Assembly: GCF_900185615.1 (NCBI RefSeq)
Contig: NZ_FYAK01000002.1
Span: 62,001-126,000, forward strand
Length of the DNA: 64,000 nucleotides
Direction: 5' to 3'
DNA from: Photobacterium malacitanum
Lineage (GTDB): Bacteria; Pseudomonadota; Gammaproteobacteria; Enterobacterales; Vibrionaceae
The translations under genes were made by a program, and so were the position numbers. The notes beneath the pieces are model-generated. The model ran no database searches. It saw only the letters and a list, made by a program, of their open reading frames with translations, and was not told the DNA's origin. Positions 52,806-62,810 of the stretch are shown piece by piece (positions within the stretch are counted from its first letter, which is position 1; every line of letters starts with the position of its first letter).

Positions 52806-53180
52806 ATGCGCGCAAGAAAACCTAGCGGTATTATAGATATGACGATTGAAGTAACTAATATAGGCACAGAGCCAGATATAGGCACAGAGCCAGATCCAAC
52901 CATGACATGTAGCACTTGCCAAGCATGTTGTTGTCGATTGGAAGTAATGATTATTACCGATACAGGTGTTCCCGAAGAATACATTGATATTGATGAGTGG
53001 GGCGGTGAAGTTATGTTACGCCTTGATGATGGTTGGTGTGCTGCGGTCGATCGCGATACTTTACTGTGTACTATTTATGAAAACCGTCCGTGGATTTGTC
53101 GTGAATTTGAAATGGGCTCTTATGAGTGCAGTATTGAACGTGCTACGATGCCGCCACGGTTACCAGCTGCCGCAAAATAA
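52806..53180 (+). CDS. YkgJ-type Cys-cluster protein
   Basis: This 124-aa protein has the metal or Fe-S-type cluster CSTCQACCCRLEV at residues 35-47, followed by GWCAAVDRDTLLCTIYENRPWICREFEMGSYEC. This is the YkgJ/UPF0153 arrangement. The N-terminal 30 residues contain two copies of GTEPDI(D), from an 18-bp tandem duplication in DNA at about 52859-52894. Metal ligands are likely Cys. The function is unknown. An alternative start at ATG 52839 would skip the first 11 residues but keep the repeat. Confidence 0.78.
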   Translation: MRARKPSGIIDMTIEVTNIGTEPDIGTEPDPTMTCSTCQACCCRLEVMIITDTGVPEEYIDIDEWGGEVMLRLDDGWCAAVDRDTLLCTIYENRPWICREFEMGSYECSIERATMPPRLPAAAK

Positions 53181-53441
53181 TATTAAGCCATTCACACTCA
53201 AACAGTATTGCGTTGATAAAATAAAGATAACGTAATGCTGTTGATTCTCGAACGACGATCATTCTTTTTGAGTATTTTTTATTGTTATTAGTGATTATGT
53301 CATCACAAAAATATACTTTTATTATTGAGTTTTTTATTAATTAAATTAATGTCCAAACACTATGTGCAGTGTTAATAATCCAACAATCAAAAAATTATAT
53401 TAATGCGCATCGATATTTCTAATTTTAACGGATTAAATAAA

Positions 53442-56126
53442 ATGAAAAATAACACTTTCTCATTATTAGCTATAGCAGTAAGTGCCGCTTTTAGTTCAGC
53501 AGCTTGTGCAGATATTAATAATATTGTTATTTCAGACTCAATAGAAGATCCTTCACATAATAAAGCGATAGCAATATCAGCCATAAAATCAGTATCGGTG
53601 ACACCATGTCGTGATGCAGCGGGAATAAGCCACAAACGTATCGGTGAGATTCAGGGAAGTTCATACCGTTCTCCGCTTATTGCTGATGGTAAATATACCA
53701 GTGGTGAAGAATACCTTGTAACGGGTGTAGTCAGTGCGGTTACAACAGAGTTAGAGAAAGGTTTTTATCTATTTGACGATGATGGCATCACTACTACATC
53801 AAATGGCATCTTTGTTGAGACTGATAAACCGTTAGACGCAACTCTTATCGGTCAAAAAATCTGTGTGCGTGGTTTTGTCGAAGAAGATTATGGCATGACC
53901 AAAGTGGTGGCTACAGATGGTTTATGGGAAGTTGTTGATGCCAATGCAGCAAAACCTGAGCCAATCGATCTTGTTCAAATTCCAGAAGATGGCAATAGTT
54001 TTCAAGCAACACTAGAACGCCATGAAGGTATGTTAGTACGCTTGCCTGCTGATATTGTGCCTGAGCAAGAAAATGATCAAACGATGCGTATATCACGAAC
54101 ATTTAGTTTTGATTACAGCGGTTATCGTAATAATTTAGTCTTAGCATTTGAACGACCAAATTTCCAACCTAACCAACATTATGTTGCTGGCAGTAAGGAA
54201 GCGAAACAGCAAGCTGAAGACAATAATGATCGCCGCCTTTATGTTGAAACAGACAGCAAAGCTGCCAATGGCGTGATCCCTTATTATCCTGATTTTGGCA
54301 TTGATCCTCAGAATAATCCGCTACGCATTAACGATGCTATTGTAGGTTTAGAAGGGGTATTAAGTTACTCATATAATAATTTTCGTTTAATTACGCAAAA
54401 TACAATCACGGCTGAAAACATTATTAAGCATCAACCTCGCCAGCCGACACCGACAGTGAATGATAAAACTGAACATCATAGTTTTGATATACGTGTAGCG
54501 ACGTTAAATGTATTGAATTACTTTAATTCACCGTTCGGTGGTGATGCCAACCCACAGCAATCAAATCGTGGTGCTGATTCGCAAGCTGAATTTGAACGTC
54601 AACAAGCGAAAATTGTCGCGGCTATTCATGGTTTAGATGCTGATATTCTTGGGCTAATGGAAATAGAAAATAACGGCTATGGTAGCGCTGGTGCTATTTC
54701 AAGTTTAGTTAATAATGTTAATTTAAAATATAACCGTCAAGATTCAGGTGATCATGCTCAAGATGATCATATTGATAATCGCTATGCCTTTATTGGTATT
54801 GATGCTAACGGCGATACCGTCATTGATAAATTAGATACCTTTGGTGGGGATGCGATCACCTCAGGTATGTTGTACCGTCCTGCACGAGTATCGTTAGAAA
54901 AAGTAAAACAAGTATTAATGCCATCACAACAAGCGCCTGTGGTTGCGGATAAAAATGGTGATGCTGTAGTTGACAGCAAAGGTAAAGTGCGTGAAAACGG
55001 CAAAAACTATCAACGCGATATGTTGGCTGCTTCGTTTATTATTAATAATACCGGTAAACGTTTAACCATTGGCGTTAATCACCTTAAATCAAAAGGTTCT
55101 ACATGTTGGGAAGATTGGCAAGGCTGGGAAACGTGGAATAATTTCGATCCAGCAAAAGGCAAAGTTAAAGATCCTGATTTCCAAGGCTCTTGTGAAAATT
55201 TTCGAGTTGCGGCAGCTGATGAAATTGGTAAGCAGATGGAAAAATGGGGCGGAGATCGCGTTATTGTTGGTGATTTAAACTCCTATGCTCATGAAGATGC
55301 TTTGCTGGTTTTAACAGATAATCCAACCGCTAAAACACTTAAAGCAGCACGTGATACCTTTATTGGTGAACAACCTCAGTTTGGTGCTGAAGGTGGAGTG
55401 ATCAGCCGCAGTTATGGCTATATCAATGCGGTAGAAATGATGAGTAAAGGTAAGCCATACGCGGGTTATAGCTATTCATACAATGATGAAATTGGCGCGC
55501 TTGATCATATTTTGGTCAGTCCTTCACTTAAAGATCGTGTTTTAGATGCAACGGACTGGCATATCAACGCTGCTGAATCGACGTTATTTGATTATAACCA
55601 AGAGCATAAAGGCGACAATGTTGATCTATTATACAGTGCGGATGCTTACCGCTCATCGGATCATGATCCTGCTATTTTAGCGTTAGCGTACCGTTATAAT
55701 CAAGCCGGTGAAGTACCGCTGCAAATGTTACTTGATGGTAGCCGCTTATCAGTGCCATATACATTGCCAGCAACGGCACAAGCAGGGGATATTGCGGCTA
55801 TTGCAATTTCACCAACCCCTGAAAATATAGCGCAAATTACTTTACCTAAGGTCGAGTTACAGCAAAGCGGTGCACAAACGATTATGTTTGATGTTAATGG
55901 CTTAAAAGCGGGTAAATATACCTTCACCTTGTCATTAATCGGTTCAACAACAAGCAAAGCGGTGGCTGATAACGCGACACAGCAACTAGAGGTGAATGTA
56001 AAACATCGTGATGGTGTTAAGGCTGATGATGATATTACTCCGCCAAATGATAACGCTGGTGGTACATTAGGAATAGTGGGTTTGTTATCGCTGTTAGGCT
56101 TAAGTCTGTTTAGACGCAAACACTAA
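53442..56126 (+). CDS. ExeM/NucH-type extracellular nuclease with GlyGly-CTERM tail
   Basis: This 894-aa secreted protein has a signal peptide (about 1-22, ending ACA). An OB-fold-like domain (EYLVTGVVSAV) precedes the endonuclease/exonuclease/phosphatase domain: RVATLNVLNYF, DILGLMEIENNG, GVNHLKSKGS, VGDLNSY and SDHDP give the metal and catalytic residues of that fold. The C terminus has a Gly/Asn spacer, a hydrophobic helix and RRKH, a GlyGly-CTERM. It likely degrades extracellular DNA. The ATG at 53442 is chosen over 53403 because it starts the signal peptide cleanly. Confidence 0.88.
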   Translation: MKNNTFSLLAIAVSAAFSSAACADINNIVISDSIEDPSHNKAIAISAIKSVSVTPCRDAAGISHKRIGEIQGSSYRSPLIADGKYTSGEEYLVTGVVSAVTTELEKGFYLFDDDGITTTSNGIFVETDKPLDATLIGQKICVRGFVEEDYGMTKVVATDGLWEVVDANAAKPEPIDLVQIPEDGNSFQATLERHEGMLVRLPADIVPEQENDQTMRISRTFSFDYSGYRNNLVLAFERPNFQPNQHYVAGSKEAKQQAEDNNDRRLYVETDSKAANGVIPYYPDFGIDPQNNPLRINDAIVGLEGVLSYSYNNFRLITQNTITAENIIKHQPRQPTPTVNDKTEHHSFDIRVATLNVLNYFNSPFGGDANPQQSNRGADSQAEFERQQAKIVAAIHGLDADILGLMEIENNGYGSAGAISSLVNNVNLKYNRQDSGDHAQDDHIDNRYAFIGIDANGDTVIDKLDTFGGDAITSGMLYRPARVSLEKVKQVLMPSQQAPVVADKNGDAVVDSKGKVRENGKNYQRDMLAASFIINNTGKRLTIGVNHLKSKGSTCWEDWQGWETWNNFDPAKGKVKDPDFQGSCENFRVAAADEIGKQMEKWGGDRVIVGDLNSYAHEDALLVLTDNPTAKTLKAARDTFIGEQPQFGAEGGVISRSYGYINAVEMMSKGKPYAGYSYSYNDEIGALDHILVSPSLKDRVLDATDWHINAAESTLFDYNQEHKGDNVDLLYSADAYRSSDHDPAILALAYRYNQAGEVPLQMLLDGSRLSVPYTLPATAQAGDIAAIAISPTPENIAQITLPKVELQQSGAQTIMFDVNGLKAGKYTFTLSLIGSTTSKAVADNATQQLEVNVKHRDGVKADDDITPPNDNAGGTLGIVGLLSLLGLSLFRRKH

Positions 56127-56144
56127 AACGACATTGATACCGTC

Positions 56145-56174
56145 AAATGGGCTGATATTTTCAGCCCATTTTTT
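56145..56174. terminator. Terminator between convergent nuclease and thi operon
   Basis: AAATGGGCTGA and TCAGCCCATTT form an 11-bp stem with a 5-nt loop, followed by TTTT. The A-rich other side lets it serve the thi operon from the minus strand. Confidence 0.85.
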
Positions 56175-56184
56175 ATAAACGCGA

Positions 56185-56838
56185 TTAGTTATTGTTAAGT
56201 AAAGATCTGATAGTCATCGCTGCTTGGCGTGGATCATCAGCGTGGCTTATTGCTGAAACAATTGCGATTCCATCAGCACCTGCTGCGATAACATCAGTTA
56301 GATTGGTATGGTTAATGCCACCAATCGCCACTATCGGAAATGGGCATATCGCTGCTGCATGCTGTAAACCTGCTAGTCCCCAATGTGTCACCAAATTAGT
56401 TTTAGTTGCAGTGGCAAAAATAGCGCTAAGTCCAATGTAATCAATTGGCAGACTGGCACAATTGGCGAGTTGCTGCTCAGTTTCAATCGATAGTCCTATT
56501 AGTTTATCTTTTCCTAACAGTTGTCGCGCTATAACAACGGGCATATCTGTTTGCCCTAAATGCACCCCATCTGCATTCACCGCCAGCGCCACATCAACCC
56601 GATCATTGATGATCAACGGAATATAACGACCAGTTGCCGTATACGCGTGTTGTAAAATCGCTTTAATGGTTTGAGCACGTTTAATAAAAGCTCTTACATC
56701 ACCGTGTTTTTCACGAATTTGCACCATGGTTACGCCGCCAGCCACCGCTTCTCGTACTACATGTTCAAGGGTACTCAGGCTCTGCTGATCGTCAGTGACT
56801 AAATACAATAAATAAGGATTGTGATTGCTGGTTATCAT
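56185..56838 (-). CDS. thiE: ThiE, thiamine-phosphate synthase
   Basis: This 217-aa TIM-barrel enzyme couples HMP-PP with thiazole phosphate to make thiamine monophosphate. Motifs are [37 protein letters not shown] and [10 protein letters not shown], the phosphate-binding loop. It is the last gene of the operon and overlaps thiM by 4 nt, so it is coupled. It ends at a shared terminator. Confidence 0.95.
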   Translation of the reverse strand: MITSNHNPYLLYLVTDDQQSLSTLEHVVREAVAGGVTMVQIREKHGDVRAFIKRAQTIKAILQHAYTATGRYIPLIINDRVDVALAVNADGVHLGQTDMPVVIARQLLGKDKLIGLSIETEQQLANCASLPIDYIGLSAIFATATKTNLVTHWGLAGLQHAAAICPFPIVAIGGINHTNLTDVIAAGADGIAIVSAISHADDPRQAAMTIRSLLNNN

Positions 56839-57668
56839 GACGCTACTACTGCCATATTGAGTCGCTGTTGAATTTGCTCGGCACTGATTTGATATAAAGC
56901 ATCAATAATATTGAGCTGCAAAGTGGCAGGCCCTGCTGATTGTTCGGCGGCGATTTCACCGACAATGGCATAGATTGCAGTTGCTGCCAGCCCTGACGTT
57001 TCTCCAATTGCGGCAAATGCGCCCGTTAATGCGGTTAATGAACATCCCATGCCAGTGACATAAGGCATCATGTGGTGACCATTGCGAAGGCGGATAGTCT
57101 GTGACGCTGTCACTACATAATCAACGTCACCTGAAATAACCACATTAGCTTGGTATTGTGCGACTAATGCTTGTGCGGCGACGAATGCGGTATCGCTGCT
57201 ATCAAGCGCATCAACGCCTTTGGTTTGGCTGGTTTCACCTGCAAGCGCAATAATTTCAGATGCGTTACCACGAATGATCAAATTATTGGCTTTCGCTGCT
57301 AGAGTGCGGGCAGTGTGAGTGCGTAATACACTTGCGCCACAGCCAACCGGATCTAATACAATCGGTTTGTTATTGGCATTGGCTTGTTCAACGGCAAACA
57401 GCATCCGCTGAATCCATTCACTATCAAGCGTGCCAATATTGATCACTAATGAGCCGCTTATTTGCATCATTTCCGCCATTTCTTGACGTGAGTGCGCCAT
57501 AATCGGTGACGCACCAATGGCGAGTAAGGCGTTAGCGGTATTATTCATCACGACATAATTGGTGATATTAACCACTAACGGTTTTTGTGCTCTCACTTGT
57601 GCCAGTGCCGCAATAATCTTGGTAGTCAACGTAGCTGAGATAGGAGAGCGCTGTGATAGATTATCCAT
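56835..57668 (-). CDS. thiM: ThiM, hydroxyethylthiazole kinase
   Basis: This 277-aa ribokinase-like enzyme phosphorylates hydroxyethylthiazole for salvage. Motifs are [32 protein letters not shown] and the ATP-site [14 protein letters not shown], with the catalytic Cys. The ATG at 57668 has AGGAG 9 nt upstream and overlaps the end of tenA by 8 nt; a longer frame to 57785 is not used. Its place between tenA and thiE fits the salvage pathway. Confidence 0.94.
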   Translation of the reverse strand: MDNLSQRSPISATLTTKIIAALAQVRAQKPLVVNITNYVVMNNTANALLAIGASPIMAHSRQEMAEMMQISGSLVINIGTLDSEWIQRMLFAVEQANANNKPIVLDPVGCGASVLRTHTARTLAAKANNLIIRGNASEIIALAGETSQTKGVDALDSSDTAFVAAQALVAQYQANVVISGDVDYVVTASQTIRLRNGHHMMPYVTGMGCSLTALTGAFAAIGETSGLAATAIYAIVGEIAAEQSAGPATLQLNIIDALYQISAEQIQQRLNMAVVAS

Positions 57669-58338
57669 TGTCGACAGCTCCTGCATTGAGACCTTGTTGC
57701 CAGAACGCAATTTCCATTTCCGTGGCGACTTTAAAGGTCTGAACAAGTTGCTGACCACGTTGGCTGTGCAGCGGAATTTCTGCAAGGAGGTTATTAAGGT
57801 ATACCGTCGCTGTGGCTACACCTTGTTGGTACTCTTCACCGCTATATAACGCGATCCAGCTATGGTAGGGATTATTGTCAAACACGGTTGTTACATCATT
57901 AGCCAGTAAGTTGCCAATTTCCGCATAGCCAATCGCACATGGCGCAAGGGCGACATATAAATCAATAATATCCCCTTGCATACCCGCATCTAATACATAA
58001 CGGGTGTAAGCCACTGTAGCAACATCTTCTGGCTCTTGTTCCATATCTTGTTCGGTTAAATGCCAACCGCCACAGTAATCAACATGGTGGGCAATTTCAT
58101 GATCCAATAAAGCAGCCACACTTGGTAGCGCTCGACGCATATCGGCTAAAGTGCGCGCTTTATAAATCGCTAACGCATAAGCGCGGGCATATTGTTTGAG
58201 AAACAAAAAATCTTGCTTTAAATAATGCATAAAACAATGGTGAGGCAATGTACCTTGGCCAAGTTGGATCACAAAAGGGTGCTGGGTATAAGTGGTCCAT
58301 TGGGGTTGGCAAGCATCAATTAAATCTTGGTATGTCAT
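57661..58338 (-). CDS. tenA: TenA, aminopyrimidine aminohydrolase
   Basis: This 225-aa all-helical enzyme hydrolyses aminomethylpyrimidine to HMP in thiamine salvage. The active-site Cys lies in [13 protein letters not shown] at about 132, and other family residues are [17 protein letters not shown], and a late YSGEEYQ with the catalytic Glu. GGAGAG precedes the ATG. It lies 11 bp downstream of thiY, consistent with converting the substrate that ThiXYZ imports. Confidence 0.93.
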   Translation of the reverse strand: MTYQDLIDACQPQWTTYTQHPFVIQLGQGTLPHHCFMHYLKQDFLFLKQYARAYALAIYKARTLADMRRALPSVAALLDHEIAHHVDYCGGWHLTEQDMEQEPEDVATVAYTRYVLDAGMQGDIIDLYVALAPCAIGYAEIGNLLANDVTTVFDNNPYHSWIALYSGEEYQQGVATATVYLNNLLAEIPLHSQRGQQLVQTFKVATEMEIAFWQQGLNAGAVDNG

Positions 58339-58349
58339 GTGATCTCTCC

Positions 58350-59312
58350 TTAGAAGCTGCCAATATAAGTTTTGGCTTGCGGTAGTTGGGTGATAACGTG
58401 GTGTTTAAATAGAAATTGGGCGTAATCATCGTAGCGTTTAAGATCAACTGCTGCTGGGCGCAGCGCGAATCGGCTTAAGGTGTCATTCCATGCTTGATGA
58501 TTAAGCTTGTTATTCAAGGTATCGGGGGCGTATTGAATAAACTGTTGCCATGCAGCTTGAGGGTGATTGATGATATAGGTGGTCGCTTGAGTAATAGCAG
58601 CATTAAAAGCGGTGATCGCTTGGCGGTTATAATGGTTACTGTTGGCGACAAAGATCAATTCATCATAACTAGGAATGCCGTTCTCTTCTGGAAAAAACGA
58701 TCGGGTAGGGTAGCCTTCTAACGCTAATTGATTGGTTTCAAAATTACGTAATCCACCCCAAATAGCATCAACTTTACCTGAGGCCAATGACGATGATAGT
58801 GCCCAACCGACATTGACGATGTTGACATCCGTTAGCTTAACGCCGTGATTCGCGAGCATGGTGCCAATGGTGGCGTCTTCATTGCCTGCGACGGCAATAC
58901 CAATTGTCTTTCCTTTCAGTTGTGATAAATCAGTGATGCCACTTTTCTTTAATACCATCAATGTATTAAGCGGTGTCGCAATCAGAGTTGCCGTTTTAAT
59001 TAACGGTAAACCAGCAGCAACATCAATGGTTAAATTAGGTTGATAAGTAACGGCAAGATCGATTTTATTAGCGGCAACTAATTTCGGTGGTAATGATGGA
59101 TCGGCAGGTTGCTGAATATCAACTTCGATGCCATGCTGCTTAAAATAACCACGCTCTTGCGCAATAATAATCGGGCCATGATTGGGGTTTACAAACCAAT
59201 CAAGCATCAGACTTATCTTGGTGAGTTTTTGAGGTTGTGGGCTCGCTTCAACGCTGATTGAGATCCCAAATAGTAGCAACATTATGGTCGTTATTAAAAA
59301 AATACGTTTCAC
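58350..59312 (-). CDS. thiY: ThiY, pyrimidine-precursor-binding ABC protein
   Basis: This 320-aa periplasmic binding protein of the THI5/NMT1-like group has a signal peptide (about 1-24, ending VEA). The KISLMLDWFVNPNHGPIIIAQERGYFKQHGIEV start and DLAVTYQPN are typical of HMP-precursor binding proteins. It delivers formylaminopyrimidine to ThiXZ. The GTG at 59312, with AGGA 6 nt upstream, is chosen over the TTG at 59318. It is the fourth gene of the operon. Confidence 0.9.
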   Translation of the reverse strand: MKRIFLITTIMLLLFGISISVEASPQPQKLTKISLMLDWFVNPNHGPIIIAQERGYFKQHGIEVDIQQPADPSLPPKLVAANKIDLAVTYQPNLTIDVAAGLPLIKTATLIATPLNTLMVLKKSGITDLSQLKGKTIGIAVAGNEDATIGTMLANHGVKLTDVNIVNVGWALSSSLASGKVDAIWGGLRNFETNQLALEGYPTRSFFPEENGIPSYDELIFVANSNHYNRQAITAFNAAITQATTYIINHPQAAWQQFIQYAPDTLNNKLNHQAWNDTLSRFALRPAAVDLKRYDDYAQFLFKHHVITQLPQAKTYIGSF

Positions 59313-59369
59313 AATCAATCCTTTAAATATTAAGTATCAAAATGAGGGGCGTTATATTTACCTGTGTTG

Positions 59370-60173
59370 TTATGGCTGCCACGGGATCAGGCGCTTTAAT
59401 AATCTGTCCGTGATGAAATACAGCGATATTGATAACAGCGATAAAATAAATAGCGCGGCAAACATTTCATCAATCATCATGCGGGCATTGGCTTGCAGCA
59501 TTAAATAGCCTAAGCCTTTACTCGCGCCGACCCATTCGCCCGCAACTGCGCCAATTGGTGCGATAACCACCGCGACGCGAATACCGGAAGCTAATGCCGG
59601 TAGTGCAGCAGGAAAGCGAATATATTTAAGTTGCTGCCATTTGGTCGCGCCCATAGTGGCAGATAATTCGAGGTAACCGGTGGGGGTATTGCGTAAGCCG
59701 TCATAGCAGCAAGTCGTGACGGGGAAAAAGATAATTAACGCCGCCATTACCACTTTGGAGCCAATGCCATAGCCTAGCCACAGCATCAATACCGGAGCGA
59801 TAGCAAACACAGGAATGGCTTGGCTGGCGATTAATAACGGTAATAACCATCGCTTAATGGGCTTAAACAGCAGCATTTGTAAGGCAAAACATAACCCTAA
59901 TGATAAACCGAGAACTAGCCCCAGAATGATCTCTTGGCTAGTCACCCAGGTGTTACTTAGCAGAACGTCATAGCGTGTTATTAATCGCTGCGCGACATCA
60001 AGCGGTGGCGGTAAAATAAAGCTCGGTAAGTGAAACACCATCACGGTGAGTTGCCACAATCCAATTAGCACACTAATGCTAATCAGTAATCGTATCGGTG
60101 TTGCAAGTTCACGCTGTGGCAGCTGTTGTTGATACGGCGATTGGGTAGTGATTAAACGGGTAATATCAGTCAT
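59370..60173 (-). CDS. thiX: ThiX, pyrimidine-precursor ABC permease
   Basis: This 267-aa inner-membrane permease has six helices. The EAA loop, GATKWQQLKYIRFPAALPA, is at about residues 178-197. The N-terminal PIRLLISISVLIGLWQL and FILPPPLDVAQRL match nitrate/taurine/ThiX-like permeases. The ATG at 60173 overlaps the thiZ stop by 8 nt; the longer frame to 60311 runs through thiZ and is rejected. Confidence 0.9.
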   Translation of the reverse strand: MTDITRLITTQSPYQQQLPQRELATPIRLLISISVLIGLWQLTVMVFHLPSFILPPPLDVAQRLITRYDVLLSNTWVTSQEIILGLVLGLSLGLCFALQMLLFKPIKRWLLPLLIASQAIPVFAIAPVLMLWLGYGIGSKVVMAALIIFFPVTTCCYDGLRNTPTGYLELSATMGATKWQQLKYIRFPAALPALASGIRVAVVIAPIGAVAGEWVGASKGLGYLMLQANARMMIDEMFAALFILSLLSISLYFITDRLLKRLIPWQP

Positions 60174-60933
60174 GATCGTGCGCCAATAGGTCAAAAATAC
60201 GTTGCTGGTGGCTGGCTGATTCAGCATCAAAGCGCCGTGGTGGTAATGATGTGGGTAACGATAACGCCGTTGCAAAAGCGGGCTCGCCTTGCAACATATA
60301 CAGCTGATCACTTAATCGAATTGCTTCTTGAGGATCGTGGGTTATCAGCACCACGGTTTTATGCTTGAGTAATTTTACAAACAGATCTTGCAAGCGATAA
60401 CGGGTGACGGCATCCAATGCGGAGAAAGGTTCATCCATTAATACAATTGGTTGGTCTTGTAATAGTGTTCTCGCAAGGGCGACTCGCTGCCGCATACCGC
60501 CTGATAATTGTTGCGGCAATAACTGATGTTTATCTGCTAAACCAACCTGCTCTAATAATGTCATTGCCCGTTGTTTTAAATTGGGTATTGAATCGTGATG
60601 ACCGAACTTACTGCTAACACAAACATTGTCTAATACCGTTAACCAAGGTAATAACAAATCTTGTTGCGCCATATAAGCGACTCGACCAGCTAAAGGCTGA
60701 TTATCTGAAATATTGAGCTGCCCGTGCCATTGAGTGCGCTCGTTGAGTAATCCAGCCAAAAACTTGATCAGGGTGCTTTTGCCACAGCCACTTTTGCCCA
60801 CCAAGCAAGTCCATTTATTCGCGGCAATGGTTAAATTCAGATCCTTAATTACCGCGTTATTTTGCGGGTCATTTTTCGTTGAGTGATAGCTTAGACAACC
60901 ATTGGTAATAGTTATTTCCAGATCAGCGCACAT
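60166..60933 (-). CDS. thiZ: ThiZ, pyrimidine-precursor ABC ATPase
   Basis: This 255-aa ATPase has Walker A (GKSGCGKST), signature LSGGMRQR, Walker B (VLMDEPFSALD) and the switch His (LITHDPQEA). It powers ThiXY. ATG 60933, with AGG 8 nt upstream, overlaps the thiD stop by 11 nt; a TTG at 60948 is in frame but less likely. It belongs to the nitrate/taurine-type ABC group. Confidence 0.9.
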   Translation of the reverse strand: MCADLEITITNGCLSYHSTKNDPQNNAVIKDLNLTIAANKWTCLVGKSGCGKSTLIKFLAGLLNERTQWHGQLNISDNQPLAGRVAYMAQQDLLLPWLTVLDNVCVSSKFGHHDSIPNLKQRAMTLLEQVGLADKHQLLPQQLSGGMRQRVALARTLLQDQPIVLMDEPFSALDAVTRYRLQDLFVKLLKHKTVVLITHDPQEAIRLSDQLYMLQGEPAFATALSLPTSLPPRRFDAESASHQQRIFDLLAHDHD

Positions 60934-61768
60934 GATGATGACCTGCAAAGAAGTGATTCACAGGACCATGTCCATGACCAATATTGAGTTCATCGGCGGC
61001 GGTTATCGCAGCGGTAATATAGCGTTTAGCCAAGGACGTTGCCGTTGTAAGATTGTTACCTTGGGCGAGATAAGACGCGATAGCTGCAGATAGGGTGCAA
61101 CCAGTACCATGAGTATTGTGAGTGTTAATGCGAGGGGTAGTGAGCTCGATAACATCAGTAGCGAGAATAAGTAAATCAGTGCTATCACGACTTTGTTCTA
61201 AATGACCACCTTTGAGTAACACCGCATGAGGATTAATGTTTCGCAATGCGCTGATCATTGCTTGCATATCAGCCATGGATTGCGGAATGTCTAAACCCGT
61301 TAATGCCGCCGCTTCTGGCAAGTTAGGGGTAATAATATCAGCCAGTGGTAGCAATGCAGTTTTGAGAGTAGTGATAGCCTGTTGTTGTAATAGTACATCA
61401 CCGCTGGTGGCTACCATTACTGGATCAATGACTAAAAACCTCGGTTGGTAATGACGAATTTTAGCCGCAACCAGCCGAATAATATCACTATCAGCGAGCA
61501 TACCAATCTTAACGGCTTGAATATTTAAATCGCTGAATACGGCGTCCAGCTGCTGTTCGACCATCTCAAGAGGAATAGGTAATATGCCGTTTACGCCTTG
61601 CGTATTTTGCGCCGTAATCGCCGTAATAACCGAGCAAGCATAACTGCCTGTTGCTGAAATAGCTTTAATGTCAGCCTGAATACCCGCGCCGCCGCCACTG
61701 TCTGATCCTGCAATGGTTAATACAATAGGTGTTGTTGTGGTGCGCTGTGACGATGAAGTGTGTGACAT
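60923..61768 (-). CDS. thiD: ThiD, HMP/HMP-P kinase
   Basis: This 281-aa ribokinase-like enzyme phosphorylates HMP to HMP-PP in two steps. Motifs are LTIAGSDSGGGAGIQADIKAISATGSYACSVITAITAQNT, VIDPVMVATSG, and the HGTGCTLSAAIASYL ATP site. The ATG at 61768 has GAGGAA 6 nt upstream. It is the first gene after the TPP riboswitch. The longer frame to 61801 is rejected. Confidence 0.95.
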   Translation of the reverse strand: MSHTSSSQRTTTTPIVLTIAGSDSGGGAGIQADIKAISATGSYACSVITAITAQNTQGVNGILPIPLEMVEQQLDAVFSDLNIQAVKIGMLADSDIIRLVAAKIRHYQPRFLVIDPVMVATSGDVLLQQQAITTLKTALLPLADIITPNLPEAAALTGLDIPQSMADMQAMISALRNINPHAVLLKGGHLEQSRDSTDLLILATDVIELTTPRINTHNTHGTGCTLSAAIASYLAQGNNLTTATSLAKRYITAAITAADELNIGHGHGPVNHFFAGHHHVR

Positions 61769-61888
61769 ACATAATTCCTCACGCGCTAGCATTAGGAACA
61801 AGTATCAAGCGGATTGAAGTGTAAACTGCAATAAGAGTATGCAGTTATGGCTCGCTTGGATCTATTAACAGCAGGGTGCCGTTGATAG

Positions 61889-61972
61889 TTAGTTCCCTCC
61901 GCCAGTGCTAACTGGTTCAGGTTCAACGGGTCCCACCATGATGGTGATCTCAGCTTAACGCCCCCCGACTAA
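61889..61972 (-). promoter_or_regulatory. TPP (THI-box) riboswitch before thiD
   Basis: Read on the minus strand, it has the TTAGT/ACTAA closing stem, GCTGAGATCAC, GGGACCCGTTGAACCTGA, then CCAGTTAGCACTGGCGGAGGGAA. These are the conserved pyrimidine-binding CUGAGA and pyrophosphate-binding parts of the THI element. It is about 120 nt upstream of thiD. Bound TPP should reduce expression of the whole thi operon. Between it and thiD a stem (AACTGC with GCAGTT, near 61823-61847) may be part of the expression platform. Confidence 0.95.
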
Positions 61973-62810
61973 TGGCAATTATCCTAATTCAGAATAATTG
62001 GGTTGTCACTCTATTTTTATTAACAAATAACAACTTACAAATGTTATGCGAGATTGTTAATCAATGACATATTAATTTGGTGAATATTTAATCGTTGTGA
62101 TGGAGTGTGGTTTTTTATGTATCAACGATCGTCATTTTTTCAAATGTTCCTTCGCTATGCTCCTATGTTCATTCTTTCAGATAACTCATACACCCAAAAC
62201 AACAGCCGTCATTCCCTACAGTGAATGCCCGCAAGGGCGATAGGGAATCTACTAACCGCGCGTTGAGTTTTTAAAGTAAAGGTATGGCAGTCCTATGCTC
62301 CCATGTTCACTCTTTCAGATAACCCATACACCCAAAACAACAGCCGTCATTCCCTACAGTGAATGCCCGCGAGGGCGACAGGGAATCTACTTGCCGCGCG
62401 TTGAGTTTTTAAAGTAAAGGTATGGCTGTCCTATGTTCCTTCTTTCAGACAACCCATACATCCAAACAACACCGTCATTCCCTACAGTGAATGCCCGCGA
62501 GGGCGATAGGGAATCTACTAACCGCGCGTTGAATTTTAAAATAAATATATGGTTGTCCTGTGTTCTACTCTACTAGTCGAAACCCCAGAAACTAGATGGC
62601 AAGTACCCGATTTTGTGATTACTATCGGGATTAATAACTAAAAATGTATCTGATTTATAATGATTTTTATATTATTGCGAGATAAATACGGGCGCGTGTT
62701 CAAAGAACAAATACGAGCAAGTAGTTAATATAATAAGTTGTTAGGTTTTCTATAGTAGTTAAGCAAACAAGTGAATATAATAATAACATCGTTTATGTTG
62801 GTTTTAAGCA
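61973..62810. other. Non-coding region with REP array between thi operon and the DUF4365 locus
   Basis: No gene is visible on either strand. It holds the thi promoter region, then three tandem REP units (62154-62560), then about 250 bp of AT-rich sequence with no clear signal. It is the largest non-coding stretch in the window. Confidence 0.7.
62154..62560. repeat. Three tandem REP units, about 130-138 bp each
   Basis: Each unit holds a 46-bp palindromic core (62207-62252, 62345-62390, 62473-62518). The core reads CGTCATTCCCTACAGTGAAT, then GCCCGCGAGGGC with TAGGGAATCTAC (one copy has CAGGGAAT, one GCAAGGGC). On the minus strand each begins GTAG followed by ATTCCCTA...TAGGGAAT, the GTAG-plus-hairpin form typical of RAYT-recognised REPs. 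Linkers contain the TATGGCTGTCCTA motif shared with the RAYT locus. Centre spacings are 138 and 128 bp. Confidence 0.9.

Noticed and set aside
54782-55278. Short frames inside the nuclease gene
   Set aside because: All are in other registers of a clearly coding gene.
62154-62560. Tandem repeats considered as a CRISPR array
   Set aside because: Units are about 130 bp with a long palindromic core and conserved, not unique, linkers. No cas genes are nearby.
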